A stretch of DNA of 64,000 bases, from NCBI GenBank assembly GCA_028571685.1, contig CM053152.1, positions 18,422,001-18,486,000 of the forward strand, in the 5' to 3' direction. This document shows, piece after piece, positions 34,333 through 46,749 of this stretch. How positions within the stretch are numbered: position 1 is the first letter of the stretch; the number at the start of each line of letters is the position of its first letter. Both the position numbers and the translations under genes were made by a program. The notes beneath the pieces were generated by a model. The model searched no databases. It had not been told where the DNA came from and worked only from the letters and a program-made list of their open reading frames with translations. This stretch comes from Heterohyrax brucei. Its lineage: Eukaryota; Chordata; Mammalia; Hyracoidea; Procaviidae.

Positions 34333-36752
34333 AGCAAGAAACTGAGACTTACATAAATGGAGAAACCTATGCTGCTCATGGATAGGAAGATTTAACATTG
34401 TGAAAATGTCTATTTTATCCAAAGAAATCTACATATACAATGGAATCCCAATACAAATTCCAGTGACATTTTTTAATGAGATGGAGAAACAAATCACCAA
34501 CTTTGATGATAAGCAAAGCACTGCTGAAAAACACAATGGGAGTTCTCTTAGAACCTATTACACTGCCACAATAGTTAAAATAGCCTGGTACTGCTACAAA
34601 AAGAGACATATAGACCAACAGAACAGAGCTGAGACCCTGAAGATGCCACCACCCTCCTATGAACAGTTCATATTCCACAAGGCAATAATATTATAAAGTG
34701 GGGTAAAAACAGTGTCTTTAACAAATGGTGTTGGCGAAATTAGATGCCCATTAGCAAAAAAATTGAAACAAGACCCATATTTTACACCTTACACAAAAAC
34801 TAACTCAAATTAGATAAAAGAACTAAATATCAAACCCAAAACAATAAAGATCATGCAAGAAAAAACAGGTCAACAAAGGAAGTTTTAATACACAGCTAGA
34901 ATTCAAACTCTGACAAAGCACACTCAACACAAGAGAAAATACACAAATGGGAACTACTCTGAATCAAACACTTTTGCTCATCCAAAGACTTCATCAAAAG
35001 AATTAAAAGACCACATACAGAATGGTAAAAAAATATCTGGCAACAACCTGTCGGACTGATGTCTGATCTCCATAATCTACAAGGTACTGTGAAATATCAA
35101 CAAGAAAAAGGTAAGTAACCCAATTAAGCAATAGGCAAACGAGATGTACAGATACTTGAGTAAAGAGGACATCCAGGCAGCCAAAAGACACATGAGGAAA
35201 TACTCATAATCATTAGCTGAAATCATCAGCAGAAATCCTGATCAAAACTACAATGAAGTACCATTTCACTCAAACAAGGTTGGCCATAATCCAAAAAATA
35301 CGAAACAACAAATGATGGAGAGACTGTGGAGAAATCAGAACTCTCCTACACTGCTGGTGGGATTGCAAAACGGTACAACCTCTTTGGAAAGCAATCTGAC
35401 ACTTCCTTAAAAAGCTGGAAATAGATACACCATTTAATCCAATAATCCCACTGCTTGGAATATATCCTATAGTCTGAAGGGCAGTCACATGAACAGATAC
35501 ATGGAGATAGATGTTTACTGCTGCATAGTCCACAATAGCAAATAGACAGAATCAACTCAGATGCCCAACAACAGATGAATGGATAAACAAACAATGGTAT
35601 ATATACCCAGTGGAACACTATGCAATGATAAAGAACAACAATGATTTTAGGAAGCATCTCATAACTTGGTTTCCACTGAAAGACATTACGTTGAGTGAAA
35701 TCAGTCAGGGCACAAGGACAAATATTGTATGAGACCCCTACTATAAGGACTTAAAAACAGACTCATGTACAGAAGAAAAGACTTTTTGATGGCTGCTAGA
35801 GAGGGAGAGAAAGGAGGGAGAGGACTGGTTATAAATTAGATAGTTGACAGAAATTTGCTTGGGTGAAATCAGTGACAGCACACAGTAGAAAGAAGATCAC
35901 CTTAACTGGACTTCAATATAAACTGAAAAGTTTTCTAATCTTAATCCAATATTTCAAGGATAGAGTAGAAAGGGTTGGGGTCTGTGGACCATGTTCTCAG
36001 TGGATATCGAGGCCAACTGGCATAACTAGCCTATTGGTAAGAGAGTCTTTGGTACCCCATATTGGCGAGTGGTGTCTAGGGTCTTAAAAGCTAGCAAGCT
36101 GTCATCTGAGGTACACCAAATTGTTCCAACTCATCCGGAACAGATGATCACCCAGGACAACAAAGACATGAGGGAAAAGGAACCCAGAAGACAGAAGGAC
36201 CCATGTGAATGGGTGACGGTATCAACAGGTGACCAGAAGAACCAGATGGTGCCCAGCTATCACCAATCACGGCCCTGATGCGGCTCACAATGTTGAGTGC
36301 CACTGACAACATGAGAAAAAAAAAAAGGAGTGCACCCTGAGAACTCCGCTAAAAGACCACAATTGATGGTCCCAAGGCCTGGGGGTTCCCCTGAGAGCAT
36401 GGCCACTAGACCTGATGCTGCCCCTGACTAGAAAACATTACTGAGGTCAACTCTTCATACAGGAATGGATTGGACTCAGGGACACAATGGGACCATATGG
36501 TGTATGCACTTTATGGTTCTATGCATCTAAAGGATGCTGTCCTACTAGGCTCATACTAGAAGGGAGAGGAAAGGGTGGAGAAGGCAGAACAGGAGATTGT
36601 TAAGATGATATGATGTGACACTTGTAGAAGAGAAAGCAAGAGTGTGCTGTCACCAGGCAAGGAGAGCAGAAAGAGCTGCAGATAGGCAGGGATGCAAATT
36701 TAATCTGGATTCTATACTTTCACTCACTCACAATTAAAAAAAAAAAAAAGTG
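34333..36752 (+). mobile_element. L1 #5, 5'-truncated (ORF2 C-terminal third + 3'UTR)
   Basis: Starts within ORF2 (AGAAACTGAGACTTACATAA) and ends in an A-run at 36737-36749. An open piece (34400-34696) reads [20 protein letters not shown], then ITNF. Stops and a small deletion follow, and antisense ORF2 C-terminal text runs to about 35700. The 3'UTR includes the ACTGGCATAACTAGC block near 36020. No clear target-site duplication. Confidence 0.88.
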
Positions 36753-37271
36753 AATGTGAGGCATGTATAGGCAATTCAGCCAGGCTCTATCAAAATTTCT
36801 AAGATCCTCACTCCTAAAGGCTATCACTACTATAATTTATCAGTCACACTCCCTGGAATCAATAGCTGTGACTAAGAATGTCTGAGAGGAAATAATATTG
36901 CAGCTTTGCAATTTGTTAACTATGGTAATAAACTGGTGAATTCCAGTCATTTATAACCTCTTGGTGCCTCAGGTTTATAACTGAAATCCTTCTAATTTAT
37001 TCAATTATTAACATTTACATATAGTCCAGGAGACAGGGGAAAGAAACACAACTTGCTCTATTATCACATGAAAATGAGAAGAAATTTTATATATACTCCA
37101 TGAATGGCTTTCAGGCTGTTGGTCAGTATGATGAGCAATCCATAATAGTATTTCACTCTCACATCTAAAGAGGCAAATCATGTACAATGTGTAGCTTCTT
37201 CTGTAAATGACACACAAGGGCTTTCACGTAATTTGTATTTCCAGTCTCAGACACTGGTCTTTTCAAAGACA
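36753..37271. other. Intron, nothing recognised
   Basis: Unique AT-rich sequence. Confidence 0.5.
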
Positions 37272-37981
37272 AGAATGGGTTCATATTGGTGAACACTGCC
37301 TGGAGTCTTAAAAGCCAGCAAGATGACATCTAAGGAATATCAGCTGGTCCCAACCCACCTTGAGCAGATGAAAATAAAGAACACCAAAGATATGAGGAAA
37401 ATATAAGCCCAGGAGACAGAAGGGTCCATATAATTGGGACACCACATCAGCATGAGACCACAACTAGATGGTGCCTGATCACCACCAAAACCTGCCTTAT
37501 CAGGGATGCGGCACAAGAAAAAGGCAGGTACGGATCAAGAACTCTATTAAAATACAGACCAGACTAGATGGTCTAACAGTCTGGGGGATCCCCTGAGAAC
37601 ATGGCCCCTGGACTAGCTGCTAGGCCAGAGCTGAGACCAATATTGAAGCCAAAACTTCAGACAAAGATTAGACTGCACTAACAGACAAAGAGTGACACAG
37701 GACGTATGTGCGCTTTATGGTTAAATACATATATGAAGCTGTTCAACTGGTCTCTTTTTAGAAGGGAGAAGACAGCTAGAGAGGAGGGGACAGTTGTTGG
37801 TTGAATGGACACTGGAAGTAAAAAGGGGAGGGAATGAGTGTACTGTGACAGGGTGAGGAGAGCAGATAAGAGTAACACAGAGGAATGTGCTCAGGGTTTC
37901 GTATGGCAAATTGACTTGGATCGCAAACTATCACTAATAACAATAAAAAACAAAACAAAAACAAAAACCCAGAATGGGTTC
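37272..37981 (+). mobile_element. L1 3'UTR-only insertion with 11-bp TSD
   Basis: The direct repeats AGAATGGGTTC at 37272-37282 and 37971-37981 flank about 690 bp of L1 3'UTR sequence (CTGGAGTCTTAAAAGCC, GGTGCCTGATCACCACC, ATCCCCTGAGAACATGGCCC, CGCTTTATGGTTAAATAC) ending in an A/C-rich tail. It belongs to the older 3'UTR type also seen in antisense at 54205-54977 and 54978-55680. Confidence 0.85.
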
Positions 37982-38179
37982 CTTTTGAGATAACAGGAGT
38001 GAAAAACAGTATGGTCAAAAACTTGAGTTCCCTGGCCTGAGTCAAGAATTAAGCATGCCAGTGGCATCCTTTGGAGATGAGTGAAGCATTTCACAATCTG
38101 ATTTACAATAAATAAAGAACATGGAGCAGCAATTCAGAAGCCATAACATATACACCTTAAGATTTACAATAATCATCTC
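37982..38179. other. Intron, nothing recognised
   Basis: Short unique stretch in front of the full-length L1. Confidence 0.5.
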
Positions 38180-38196
38180 AAAAGTGACTAGCAAAG

Positions 38197-39195
38197 GGGG
38201 CGGAGTCAAGCTGGCGGACTAAGCCCAGGTCTCCTTATATCCCTCTGGAAACCAAGACCTCAACTGACAATCAAACAGAGCCTTCTGATCACCTAATCAG
38301 CCTCAGGACACGGCACAGAGCTGTTAATTGGGACTTCATACCACTCAGCGAAAAACCTCCTCTCTTTCGCTGACTCCCGCTCCTGGCTAGCCCCGGCTCT
38401 CATGGACGGAAGGTAAACGCACCATTTTGACTTTTTTTTTCCTCTGTCTCGGCCGGCGGGCGGAGCTGGGCCTTGCCTGGCGGCTGGACTCAGACGTGCT
38501 GCTGGGGAACAGGCAGGTGAAATTCCCATATTCTGAGAGCCAGGCTCGGGACCCTGTTAATCTAGCCATTTTGAGCCTTCTGTAATGTAGCTGCCTCAGC
38601 GGGGTTTGTGCGGAGCTTTGCAGTCAGTGTGTGGAATGCCATGTTGGTACCGAGATTTTAGCGAGACCTCGTTCTTAGCCTGGGAGCCAGCGCCTGGAAA
38701 CGGGACAGCGCTTCTCCATCAGAAAAGTAGTGATTTTGCACAGTGCTGCCTACGTTGGGGGCCCTGCAACAGAAGCAGAGGAATCACTACCTCTTGGCAC
38801 CTTTAGCCCCTCTGTCTGCTGCCTGTGTGGATGACGCCATCTTGGGTACGGTGGCCGCAGCTGGACCTAATTCTTAGCTTGGGAGCCACAGCCTGCCCAC
38901 AGGAGAGCGCTTTTCCATCACAAAACCAGTACTCGACGCAGTGTTAGCTAAGGCTAGGCCCTGTCAGCAGAGGCCAACAGGGCAGTAGCATTGCTGTATT
39001 CTGAACTAGTTTGTTATCATCGGGGATTGGAAACAGTGGCGCTTACGTTGTCAGATGAGAAGAGGGACCTCTACACCTGAAAACTTAACTGACTTGTGAA
39101 CTGGTCAGATACCTTACGCTTTACATTTGAAGACAGCCTAGAGAAACATTTGCAATCCATCCTCACAGTACCTCTTCCAGCCACTACATACTCAC
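38197..39195 (+). promoter_or_regulatory. L1 #3 5'UTR (presumed internal promoter)
   Basis: About 1 kb with higher GC and many CpGs (TCTCGGCCGGCGGGCGGAGC near 38445) in front of ORF1. L1 5'UTRs carry an internal RNA polymerase II promoter in the families studied; activity of this copy is inferred. Two GAGCCA-(C/G)-CGCCTG-like phrases (38683 and 38884, each followed by TTCTCCATCA or TTTTCCATCA) suggest two diverged internal repeats about 200 bp apart. Confidence 0.65.
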
Positions 39196-40083
39196 ATGGG
39201 ACCCAAAAAGCAAGAGACAATTGTGGCATACAAGCAATCACTCATGGCTTCAGAAGGCTCCCAAACAAAGCAACCAAGGAGTTTTCCAGATGAAGAAACT
39301 TTTATGAAAGCATCAGGAAGTGAATACAAATTGATTATATACAGAGCCCTTCTAGACCTTATACAAAATGCAGCAGAACAAAATTAAAAATTAAGCAAGT
39401 TGTTCGATCTGATGGAGCACCAGTACTCTGAAATCCAACAGATCAAGAACAAAATCAAAGACATACAAACTTCCACGCAAAGCCAAGAAAACAGAATGGA
39501 ACAAATGGAAAAAAGAATTTCTGACTTGGAAGACAGAGCTACTGATGTCAGCGTCTATGAGAAGAATTCAGAAAAAAGAAACAAGAAAAATGAAGAAACA
39601 TTAAGAAGCATGTGGGACTCTATTAAGAGGAACAACCTTTGATTAATTGGAGTCCCTGAACAGGGTGAGACATCTGACAACACAGAGAGTATTGTTGCTG
39701 AGCTGCTGAAAGAAAACGTCCCAGAAATCATGAAGGAAGTGAATATAGACATCTCAGATGCATATCGTATGCCACCCAACATAGACCTCAAAAGAAAGAC
39801 TCCAAGACATATTATAATCAACCTTAACAAAATGAAACACAAGCAGCAACTCTTAAAGGCAGCAAGACTCAAGGCAAAGCTAACATTCAGAGGGAAACCC
39901 TGTAGGCTCTCGTCAGATTTCTCAGCAGAAACCATGCTGGCACGGAGACAGTGGCACGACACATTCAAAGTCTTGAAGGAGAAGAACTTCCAACCAAGAA
40001 TTATATATCCTGCAAAACTATCTTTCAAATACGAAAACGAAATTAAGACATTCCCAGATAAACAGAACTCAGAGATTTTGTAA
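39196..40083 (+). pseudogene. L1 #3 ORF1 with two in-frame stops
   Basis: One reading frame of 295 codons from ATG (MGPKKQETIVAYKQS) to TAA, broken only by TAA at 39385-39387 and TGA at 39640-39642. N-terminal part: Q/S-rich; middle (39400-39640): coiled coil with EIQQIKNKIKDIQTS and QMEKRISDLEDRA; C-terminal part (39730-40083): RNA-binding domain with YRMPPNIDLKRKTPRHIIIN, QPRIIYPAKLSF and a short tail. ORF1p forms RNA-coating trimers. The TGA is probably a decayed CGA. Length is near the usual L1 ORF1 (about 300-340 residues). Confidence 0.9.
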
Positions 40084-40573
40084 AAACCAAACCCAAACTA
40101 CAAGAAATACTGAAAGAAGTTCTTGGCTTTGGCTTGGGAGAACAAAACCACTAACTTTATATATTAGAACGACACACTACTCAATACTCTACTCATTTAG
40201 GGAAGGCCCCAAAGTAATTCACAGCTTTGATATGGAAAGAAGCAATCCAGTGATCATCATGAAAACTATGGTGTCATCATAATAAAAAGAGGGATGTACT
40301 GAAGTTGTTATAGTCCTTCCAGATGGAGAGGAGGATGACAAGATTGGTAGTAATTAAAACTGGGTTTATAAATAGTTTATTAAGGGGGTTCATATGGGCA
40401 GCTGTAAAGCACAACAAAGATGTATCATATCATTTCAAGAAATGTAACACACGAGTCTTAACTATAAAACCAGCTCTGAAAATGGTGAAAAATCAACTCA
40501 CAAAAAAGAATGTCCCAGAACAGACTAATAAGAACAACAGAGAAAACATAAACATCAAAATAAACATGTCACA

Positions 40574-43500
40574 ATGCCAGCAGTGAACACATACCTATCA
40601 ATAATTACATTGAATGTGAATGGACTGAATGCTCCAGTAAAGAGACACCGAGTGTCATCTTGGATCAAAAGACATGACCCATCCATATGTTGTCTACAAG
40701 AAACTCACTTGAGACCTAAAGATAGGAACAAACTGAAAATTAAAGGATGGAAGAATATATATCACGCTAACGATGAAAAAGAAGAGCAGGGGTGGCAATT
40801 CTAATCTCAGACAAAATCAATTTTAATGTCAAATCCACCATTGTGGACAAAGATGGACACTATTTATTGCTGAAAGGTTCAGTACACAAGCAAGAATTAA
40901 CTATATTAAATATTTATGCACCTAATGTCAGAGCACCTAAACGTGTCGAAGAAACACTGACTATGCTCAAAGGAGAGTTAGATGACTTCACAATAATGAT
41001 GGGAGACTTTAACACTCCACTCTCATCACTAGACAGATCATTTAGAAAAAGGCTCAGTAAAGATACAGAAGACCTCACTGACACAATTAACCAACTAAAC
41101 CTCATTGATATATACAGAACTTTCCACCCATCAGCAGACAACTACACCTTCTTCTCCAGTGCACATGGAACATTCTCCAGATAGAAATGATAGGGGAGTT
41201 GTCACCACAGATGCAACAGAAATAAAAAATACCATAACAGAATACTATGAAAGACTGTACTCTAACAAATTTGAAAACCTAGGGGAAATGGACCAATTCC
41301 TTGACTCATACCACCTACCCAAATTATCACAACATGAAGCAGAACAACTTAATAAACCCATCACAGAGGAAGGGATTGAAAAGGTCATCAAAACACTGCC
41401 AACCAAAAAAAGTCTGGGTCCAGATGGCTTCATGGCAGAATTCTACCAAGCATTCAGAGAAGAGTTATCCCCAATACTACTGAGACTATTTCACAGTACA
41501 GAAAGGGATGGAGTACTCCCAAAGTCATTCTATGAAGCCAGCATAACCCTGATACCTAAGCCAGAGAAAGATCCAACAAAGACAGAGAACTACAGACCGA
41601 TATCACTCATGAACCTAGATGCAAAAATCTTCAACAAAATTCTTGTCAACAGAATACAACAATAGCCAGCCAAGTGCTGTCGAGTCGGATCAAGAAAATA
41701 ATCCATCATGACCAAGTGGGATTCATACCAGGGATGCAAGGCTGGTTCTTCATCAGGAAAACCATTAATGTGATTAACCACATAAATAACACAAAAGACA
41801 AAGACCACCTGATTTTGTCCATTGATGCAGAAAAGGCATTTGATAAAGTCCAATACCCATTCATGCTAAAAACTCTTAGCAAAATGGGCATAGATGGCAA
41901 ATTCCTCAACACAATAAAGGCCATTTATACAAAGCCAATTGCCCACATCATCCTGAATGGAGAGAGACTGAAAGACTTTTCCTTGAGATCAGGAACTAGA
42001 CAAGGATGCCCACTGTCACCTCTCCTATTCAACATTGTGCTAGAAGTTCTAGCCAGAGCAATTAGACAAGACCAAGAAATAAAGGGCATCTGCATCAGCA
42101 AAGAGGAAGTTAAAATTTCCCGGTTCACAGATGATAGGATTGTATATGCAGAGAACCCCAAGGAATCTATAAGTAAGCTACTCAAATGGATAGAAGAGTT
42201 CAGCAAAGTCTCAGGATACAAGATAAACATAAGTAAATCAGTAGGATTCCTTTATAGCAACAACGAGACTGTTAAGGAGGAAATTATCAAATCAATACCA
42301 TTTACGATAGCCCCTAAGAAAATAAAGTACCTAGGAATTAATCTAACCAAAGAAACAACAGACCTTTACAAAGAGAACTACAAGCCCTTACTACAAGAAA
42401 CTAAGAGAGACTTAGATAAATGGAAAAACCTACTCTGCTCATGGATAGGAAGACTTAACATTGTGAAAATGTCTATTTTACCCAAAGCAATCTACTTATA
42501 TAATGCAATCCCAATACAAGTTCCAGCATCATTTTTTAATGAGATGGAGAAACAAATCACCAATTTTGTTTGGAAAGGGAAGAAGCCCCGGATAAGTAAG
42601 GTACTACTAAAGAAGAAGAATACACTGGGAGGCCTCTCATTACTCGACCTTAAAACATACTACACTGCTACAGCGGTCAAAACAGCCTCGTACTGGTACA
42701 AGAACAGACAGATCGATCAATGGAATAGAATTGAGACCCCAAAGATGACACCATCTGCCTATGATCAGTTGATATTCGACAAAGGCCCTAAGACATTAAA
42801 CTGAGGTAAAAACAGTATCTTCAACAAATGGTGCTGGCAAAACTGGTTATCCATCTGCAACAAACTGAATCAAGATCCAAATCTTACACCTTATACAAAA
42901 ACCAACTCCAGCTGGATAAAAGACCTAAATATCAAACCTAAAATGATAAAGCTCATCCAAGAAAAGGTAGGAACAACAATGGAAGTTTTAATACACAATG
43001 AGGACAGACTCCAAAATCTGTCAAAGAAACCTCAATCAACAGAAGAGAAAATAGATGAATGGGAACTATTAAGAATCAAACACTTTTGCTCATCCAAAGA
43101 CTTTATTAATAGAATTAAAAGGCTACCTACAGAATGGGAAAAAAGACTAGGCAACTCTATGTTAGACCGACGCCTGATCTCCATAATCTATAAGATACTA
43201 CAAAATATTAACAAGAAGAAGATAAACCATCCAATTAAGTGATGGGCAAAGGAGATGAACAGACACTTCACTAAAGAAGAGATCCAGGCAGCCAAAAAAC
43301 ACATGCGGACATGTTCATGATCTCTAGTTATTAAAGAAATTCAAATCAAGACAACAATGAGATACCATCTCACCCCAACAAGATTGGCCATGATCCAGAA
43401 AACACAAAACAACAAATGCTGGAGAGGCTGTGGAGAAAGTGGAACCCTCCTACACTGTTGGTGGGGTTGCAAAATGGTCCAGCCTCTTTGGAAGGCAATC

Positions 43501-43812
43501 TGGTGCTTCCTTAAAAAAATGGATATCGATATACCATTTGACCCAGTAATTCCACTACTTGGAATATATCCTACCGAATCAAGGCCTTTCGTACAAATGA
43601 ACACATGCACCAGAATGTTTGTCGCAGCACAGTCCACAATAGCAAAAAGATGGAATCAATCCAGATGCCCAACAATAGAAGAATGGATAGGTAAACTATG
43701 GTATATATACTCAATGGAGCACTATGCAATGATAAAGAATAACAATTCCAGGAAACATCTCCTAACCTGGTTTCAACTGGAAGACATTACGTTGAGTGAA
43801 AGTAGTCAGTGA
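40574..43812 (+). pseudogene. L1 #3 ORF2 (endonuclease-reverse transcriptase), broken
   Basis: Starts MPAVNTYLSIITLNVNGLN. The endonuclease part holds LNVNGLN, CCLQETHL and GDFNTPL, with a frameshift near 40785. At about 41183 the text jumps from AHGTFSR to [12 protein letters not shown], so roughly 0.55-0.6 kb are missing, including the endonuclease SDH region and the linker. RT follows in 41190-42804 with [18 protein letters not shown] and [17 protein letters not shown]; the catalytic motif is FTDDRIVY instead of FADD-type. A scrap at 41665-41689 shifts the frame. In-frame stops are TGA at 42802, 43240 and 43318. The Cys-rich C-terminal part ends at 43812 (ITLSESSQ). Confidence 0.92.
41665..41689 (-). 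mobile_element. ~25-bp AfroSINE 3'-end scrap inside L1 #3 ORF2
   Basis: GCCAGCCAAGTGCTGTCGAG followed by TCGGA interrupts L1 text between CAACAATA and TCAAGAAAATAATCC. It is the minus-strand end of the AfroSINE type found at 18359. It creates a TAG stop and a frameshift. No clear target-site duplication. Confidence 0.75.
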
Positions 43813-44867
43813 CAAAAGGACAAATACTGTATGAGACCTCTACGATAAGATCTCAAAAACAGACTTGTGTATAGAAGAAAAGATTCTTTGACAGCTGCAA
43901 GGGAGAGGAGGGAGGGAGGGCGGAGGCGGGAGGGTTTAGTTTAGATAGTTACTAGAAATCTAGTTGGGAGAAAGCGGTGATAGCACACATTAGAAACAGG
44001 AACAACATTAAGTGGACTTCAGCATAACTTGAGTACTCCTTCCATCTTAACTCAGTACTGCAAGGACAGAGCAGCTGGGGCGGGGGCGCGGGACCATGCT
44101 CTTAGGCGAATTCCAGGCCAATTGGCACAACTAGCATTTCGCTCAGAGAGCTCTCTTCACCCCACATTGGTGAGTGGTGTCTGGGGTCTTAAAAGCTGCC
44201 AAGCTGCCATTCGAGGACACAGCAAATGGTCCCAACTCAGCAGGAATGGATGCTCACCCAGTACCAAAATGACATGCGGTAAAGACAACCGAGAAGACAG
44301 AGAGACCCACAAGTGTGGGTGCCTACATCAACTTGGGACTGGAAGAACCAGATGGTGCCTGGCCACCACCAGTGATAGCCACGATGGAGCTCACAGAGAG
44401 GAGTCTCACTGGCAACACAAGAATAAAAAGGGGTGTATCATGAGATCTCCACTACAAGACCTCAATTGATGGTCCAGCAGTTTTGGGGTTCCTCTGAGAG
44501 CACGGCCCCCGGCTCTGATGCTGCCCTTTCCCATAAATTATAACAAAGGTCCACTCTTTGGACAGGAATAGATTGTACTTGGCAATGCAGTGTGACCATA
44601 TATTGGAAGTACTTTATGGTTCTATACATCTATAGGATATCATCTTGCTGACCTCTGGCTGGAGGAAGGGGAGTGGATGGAGAGGAGGGGAAAGGAGGCT
44701 GTTGGGAGGATGAGACATGTATGGAGCAGAGAGAAATAGTGTGCAGTCACCGGACAGGGAGAGCAGTGGAAGCTGCATATAGGTGGGCATGTAAATTTAT
44801 ATGTGAATGTACATTTTCACTCAGTCATGTTAAATAAAAATTAAAAAAAAAAAAGTGACTAGCAAAG

Positions 44868-45095
44868 ATAGGTTCAGGGACAAAGGTGATGCAGTTGAAA
44901 GGGAGGCAGAAGAAAGAAAAAGAGAAAGAGCCCAGAAGGTTCTTGTAAAGCAGAGAAAGTAGTAACAGCCACAAGTTTGTACTGCTCATATACAACTGGG
45001 ATTTAAAGATATTCATATAAACAGTGATTTCAAAAAAATTAGCAGTCATTGCTAAGTTACCTTTGCAATTTCTAGTGTCATAGTATTTAGCAGTG
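44868..45095. other. Intron, nothing recognised
   Basis: Short unique stretch after the L1 tail. Confidence 0.5.
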
Positions 45096-45257
45096 CAAAC
45101 CCTGGTGTTGCAGTGGTTACGTGCTACAGCTGCTATCCAAGACACTGGCAGTTTGAATCCACCAGGTACTCCTTGGAAACTCTATAGGGCAATTATAATC
45201 TGTCTATAGGGTTACTATGAGTTGGAATCAATTCAATGGCCTAATAGTAGTTTAAAC
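45096..45257 (+). mobile_element. AfroSINE
   Basis: CAAACCCTGGTGTTGCAGTG, CACTGGCAGTTTGAATCCAC (B-box region), TACTCCTTGGAAACTCTATA, GGTTACTATGAGTTGGAATC and the tail TCAATGGCC. Confidence 0.95.
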
Positions 45258-45349
45258 AATGTTACCAGCACTAGTTACCTTGGGTAATCAACACACTTAC
45301 CCTTCTAAAAAGGACTAGGAAATCATATATCCAATAAGAATATAATTTT

Positions 45350-46410
45350 AAAAAAAATGAAATTTTGGCAATTTAACAACAAAAAGACAAGTTATCCAGT
45401 CACAAAGTAGGCAAAGGACATGAATATATACTTCACCAAAGAGGACATTCAAATGGCCATTAAACACATGAAAAAATGCTAAATGTCATTAGGTATCAGA
45501 GAGATGTAAATCAAACCACAAAGAGAGAATATTTCATTTCCACTAGACTGATTAAGATAAAAACAAAAAACTCAGAAAACAATAAAAGTGAGGAAACTGG
45601 AACCTTTACCCAGTGCTGGTAGGACTGTAGAACAGACAATGCTGTAGAAAACAGTGTAGCAGTCCCTGAAACAACTAAAAATAGAACTACTGCATGACCC
45701 AGCAATTTCACTTCTAGGTATAGACCTATGTGACTCAAAAGCAGAGATTCAAACAGAGACTTGTACACCAATGTTCAATGAAGCACCACTCACAATAGCC
45801 AACAGTTGGGAATAACCTAAATGCCCATTAACAGATAAATGGATGAACCAAATATGGTACTTGTATATAACAGACTACTACTCAGACAGTTGGAGAAATG
45901 AAGTTTTGACACAAATTAATGGCACTTGAAGACACCATGCTGAGTGAAATAAGTGAATCACAAAATGACAAATACTGTTTAACCTCACTTACATAATAAA
46001 AAGACAAGAAAAGGCAGATGAAAGTTTATTAGAGTCAAAAAGACTGGATCAACCCCCTGAAACTACTCCCCTGAGATAATCTTTGTACTTCAAACCAAAA
46101 ATATCCCCTGAAATCTTTTAAAACCAAACATTAGTTAGCTAGTAAAAAATGTCTACCTTGAATATGCTGCTATTTAGGAACTACTTATACAGCATCAAAA
46201 TGATAAGAGCAACTTGAAAGATTATATAAGAATCATTGTGACAGTGTATTTATGTTAATGGGGAGGAATAACTCAAGAGGATGAGAATGGTTGTACAACT
46301 TGAATAGCGTAATCAATGTTCACTGAACTGTACACATAGACATGGTTGAATTCATGTAAGTTTGCTACATGTATTCTCAACAACAAAATAAAAATTTTTA
46401 AAAAAGATAA
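45350..46410 (+). mobile_element. Old mammal-wide L1 3' end (ORF2 C-terminus + 3'UTR)
   Basis: Sense L1 text of an older type: GGCAAAGGACATGAATATAT, AAGAGGACATTCAAATGGCC, AACCTTTACCCAGTGCTGG, TGACCCAGCAATTTCACTTC, ATGCCCATTAACAGATAAAT and a tail ACAAAATAAAAATTTTTAAA. It is clearly different from the elephant-type L1s of this window and long dead. Confidence 0.85.
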
Positions 46411-46469
46411 TGGTTTTCATTTCTCTTAAATCCTGTTTCCAGTGAAAATCAGCATTTGGAACGTATTCG

Positions 46470-46627
46470 TGCCTGTGGCTTTTGAGTCAATCTTAACTCA
46501 TAGTGATGGTACAGGACCAAGTAGAACTGCCCTATAAAGTTTCCAATGAGTGCCTGGTGGATTTGAACTGCTGACCTTTTGGTTAGCAACCATAGCGCTT
46601 AACCACTACATCACCACGGTTTCCTTC
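46470..46627 (-). mobile_element. AfroSINE
   Basis: TTTTGAGTCAATCTTAACTC, AAGTAGAACTGCCCTATAAA, GTGCCTGGTGGATTTGAACT, GCTGACCTTTTGGTTAGCAA, CTTAACCACTACATCACC, GGTTTCC. Confidence 0.95.
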
Positions 46628-46749
46628 ATCCCGTATGAGTTAGTAATAACCAAACTGGGCCCAAATGAGAAGGGACACTCGGGCTCAGCACATCTTTACG
46701 TGTACTTCTTATACAGTTCTACTGTTTTTTCTCAATACTTTACCCTCCA
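46628..46749. other. Intron, nothing recognised
   Basis: Short unique stretch. Confidence 0.5.

Larger units (their letters stand above)
38197..44850 (+). mobile_element. L1 #3, full length, perfect 17-bp TSD
   Basis: AAAAGTGACTAGCAAAG occurs at 38180-38196 and 44851-44867, directly flanking a complete element. It starts GGGGCGGAGTCAAGCTGGCG, has a GC-rich 5'UTR to about 39195, ORF1 39196-40083, ORF2 40574-43812, a 1-kb 3'UTR and an A-rich tail at 44831-44850. It is the best preserved L1 in the window. It lies antisense to the PTPRM exons. The intact TSD points to a comparatively young insertion. Later damage includes nonsense changes, about 0.55-0.6 kb lost from ORF2 and a small AfroSINE scrap in the RT region. 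Confidence 0.97.
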
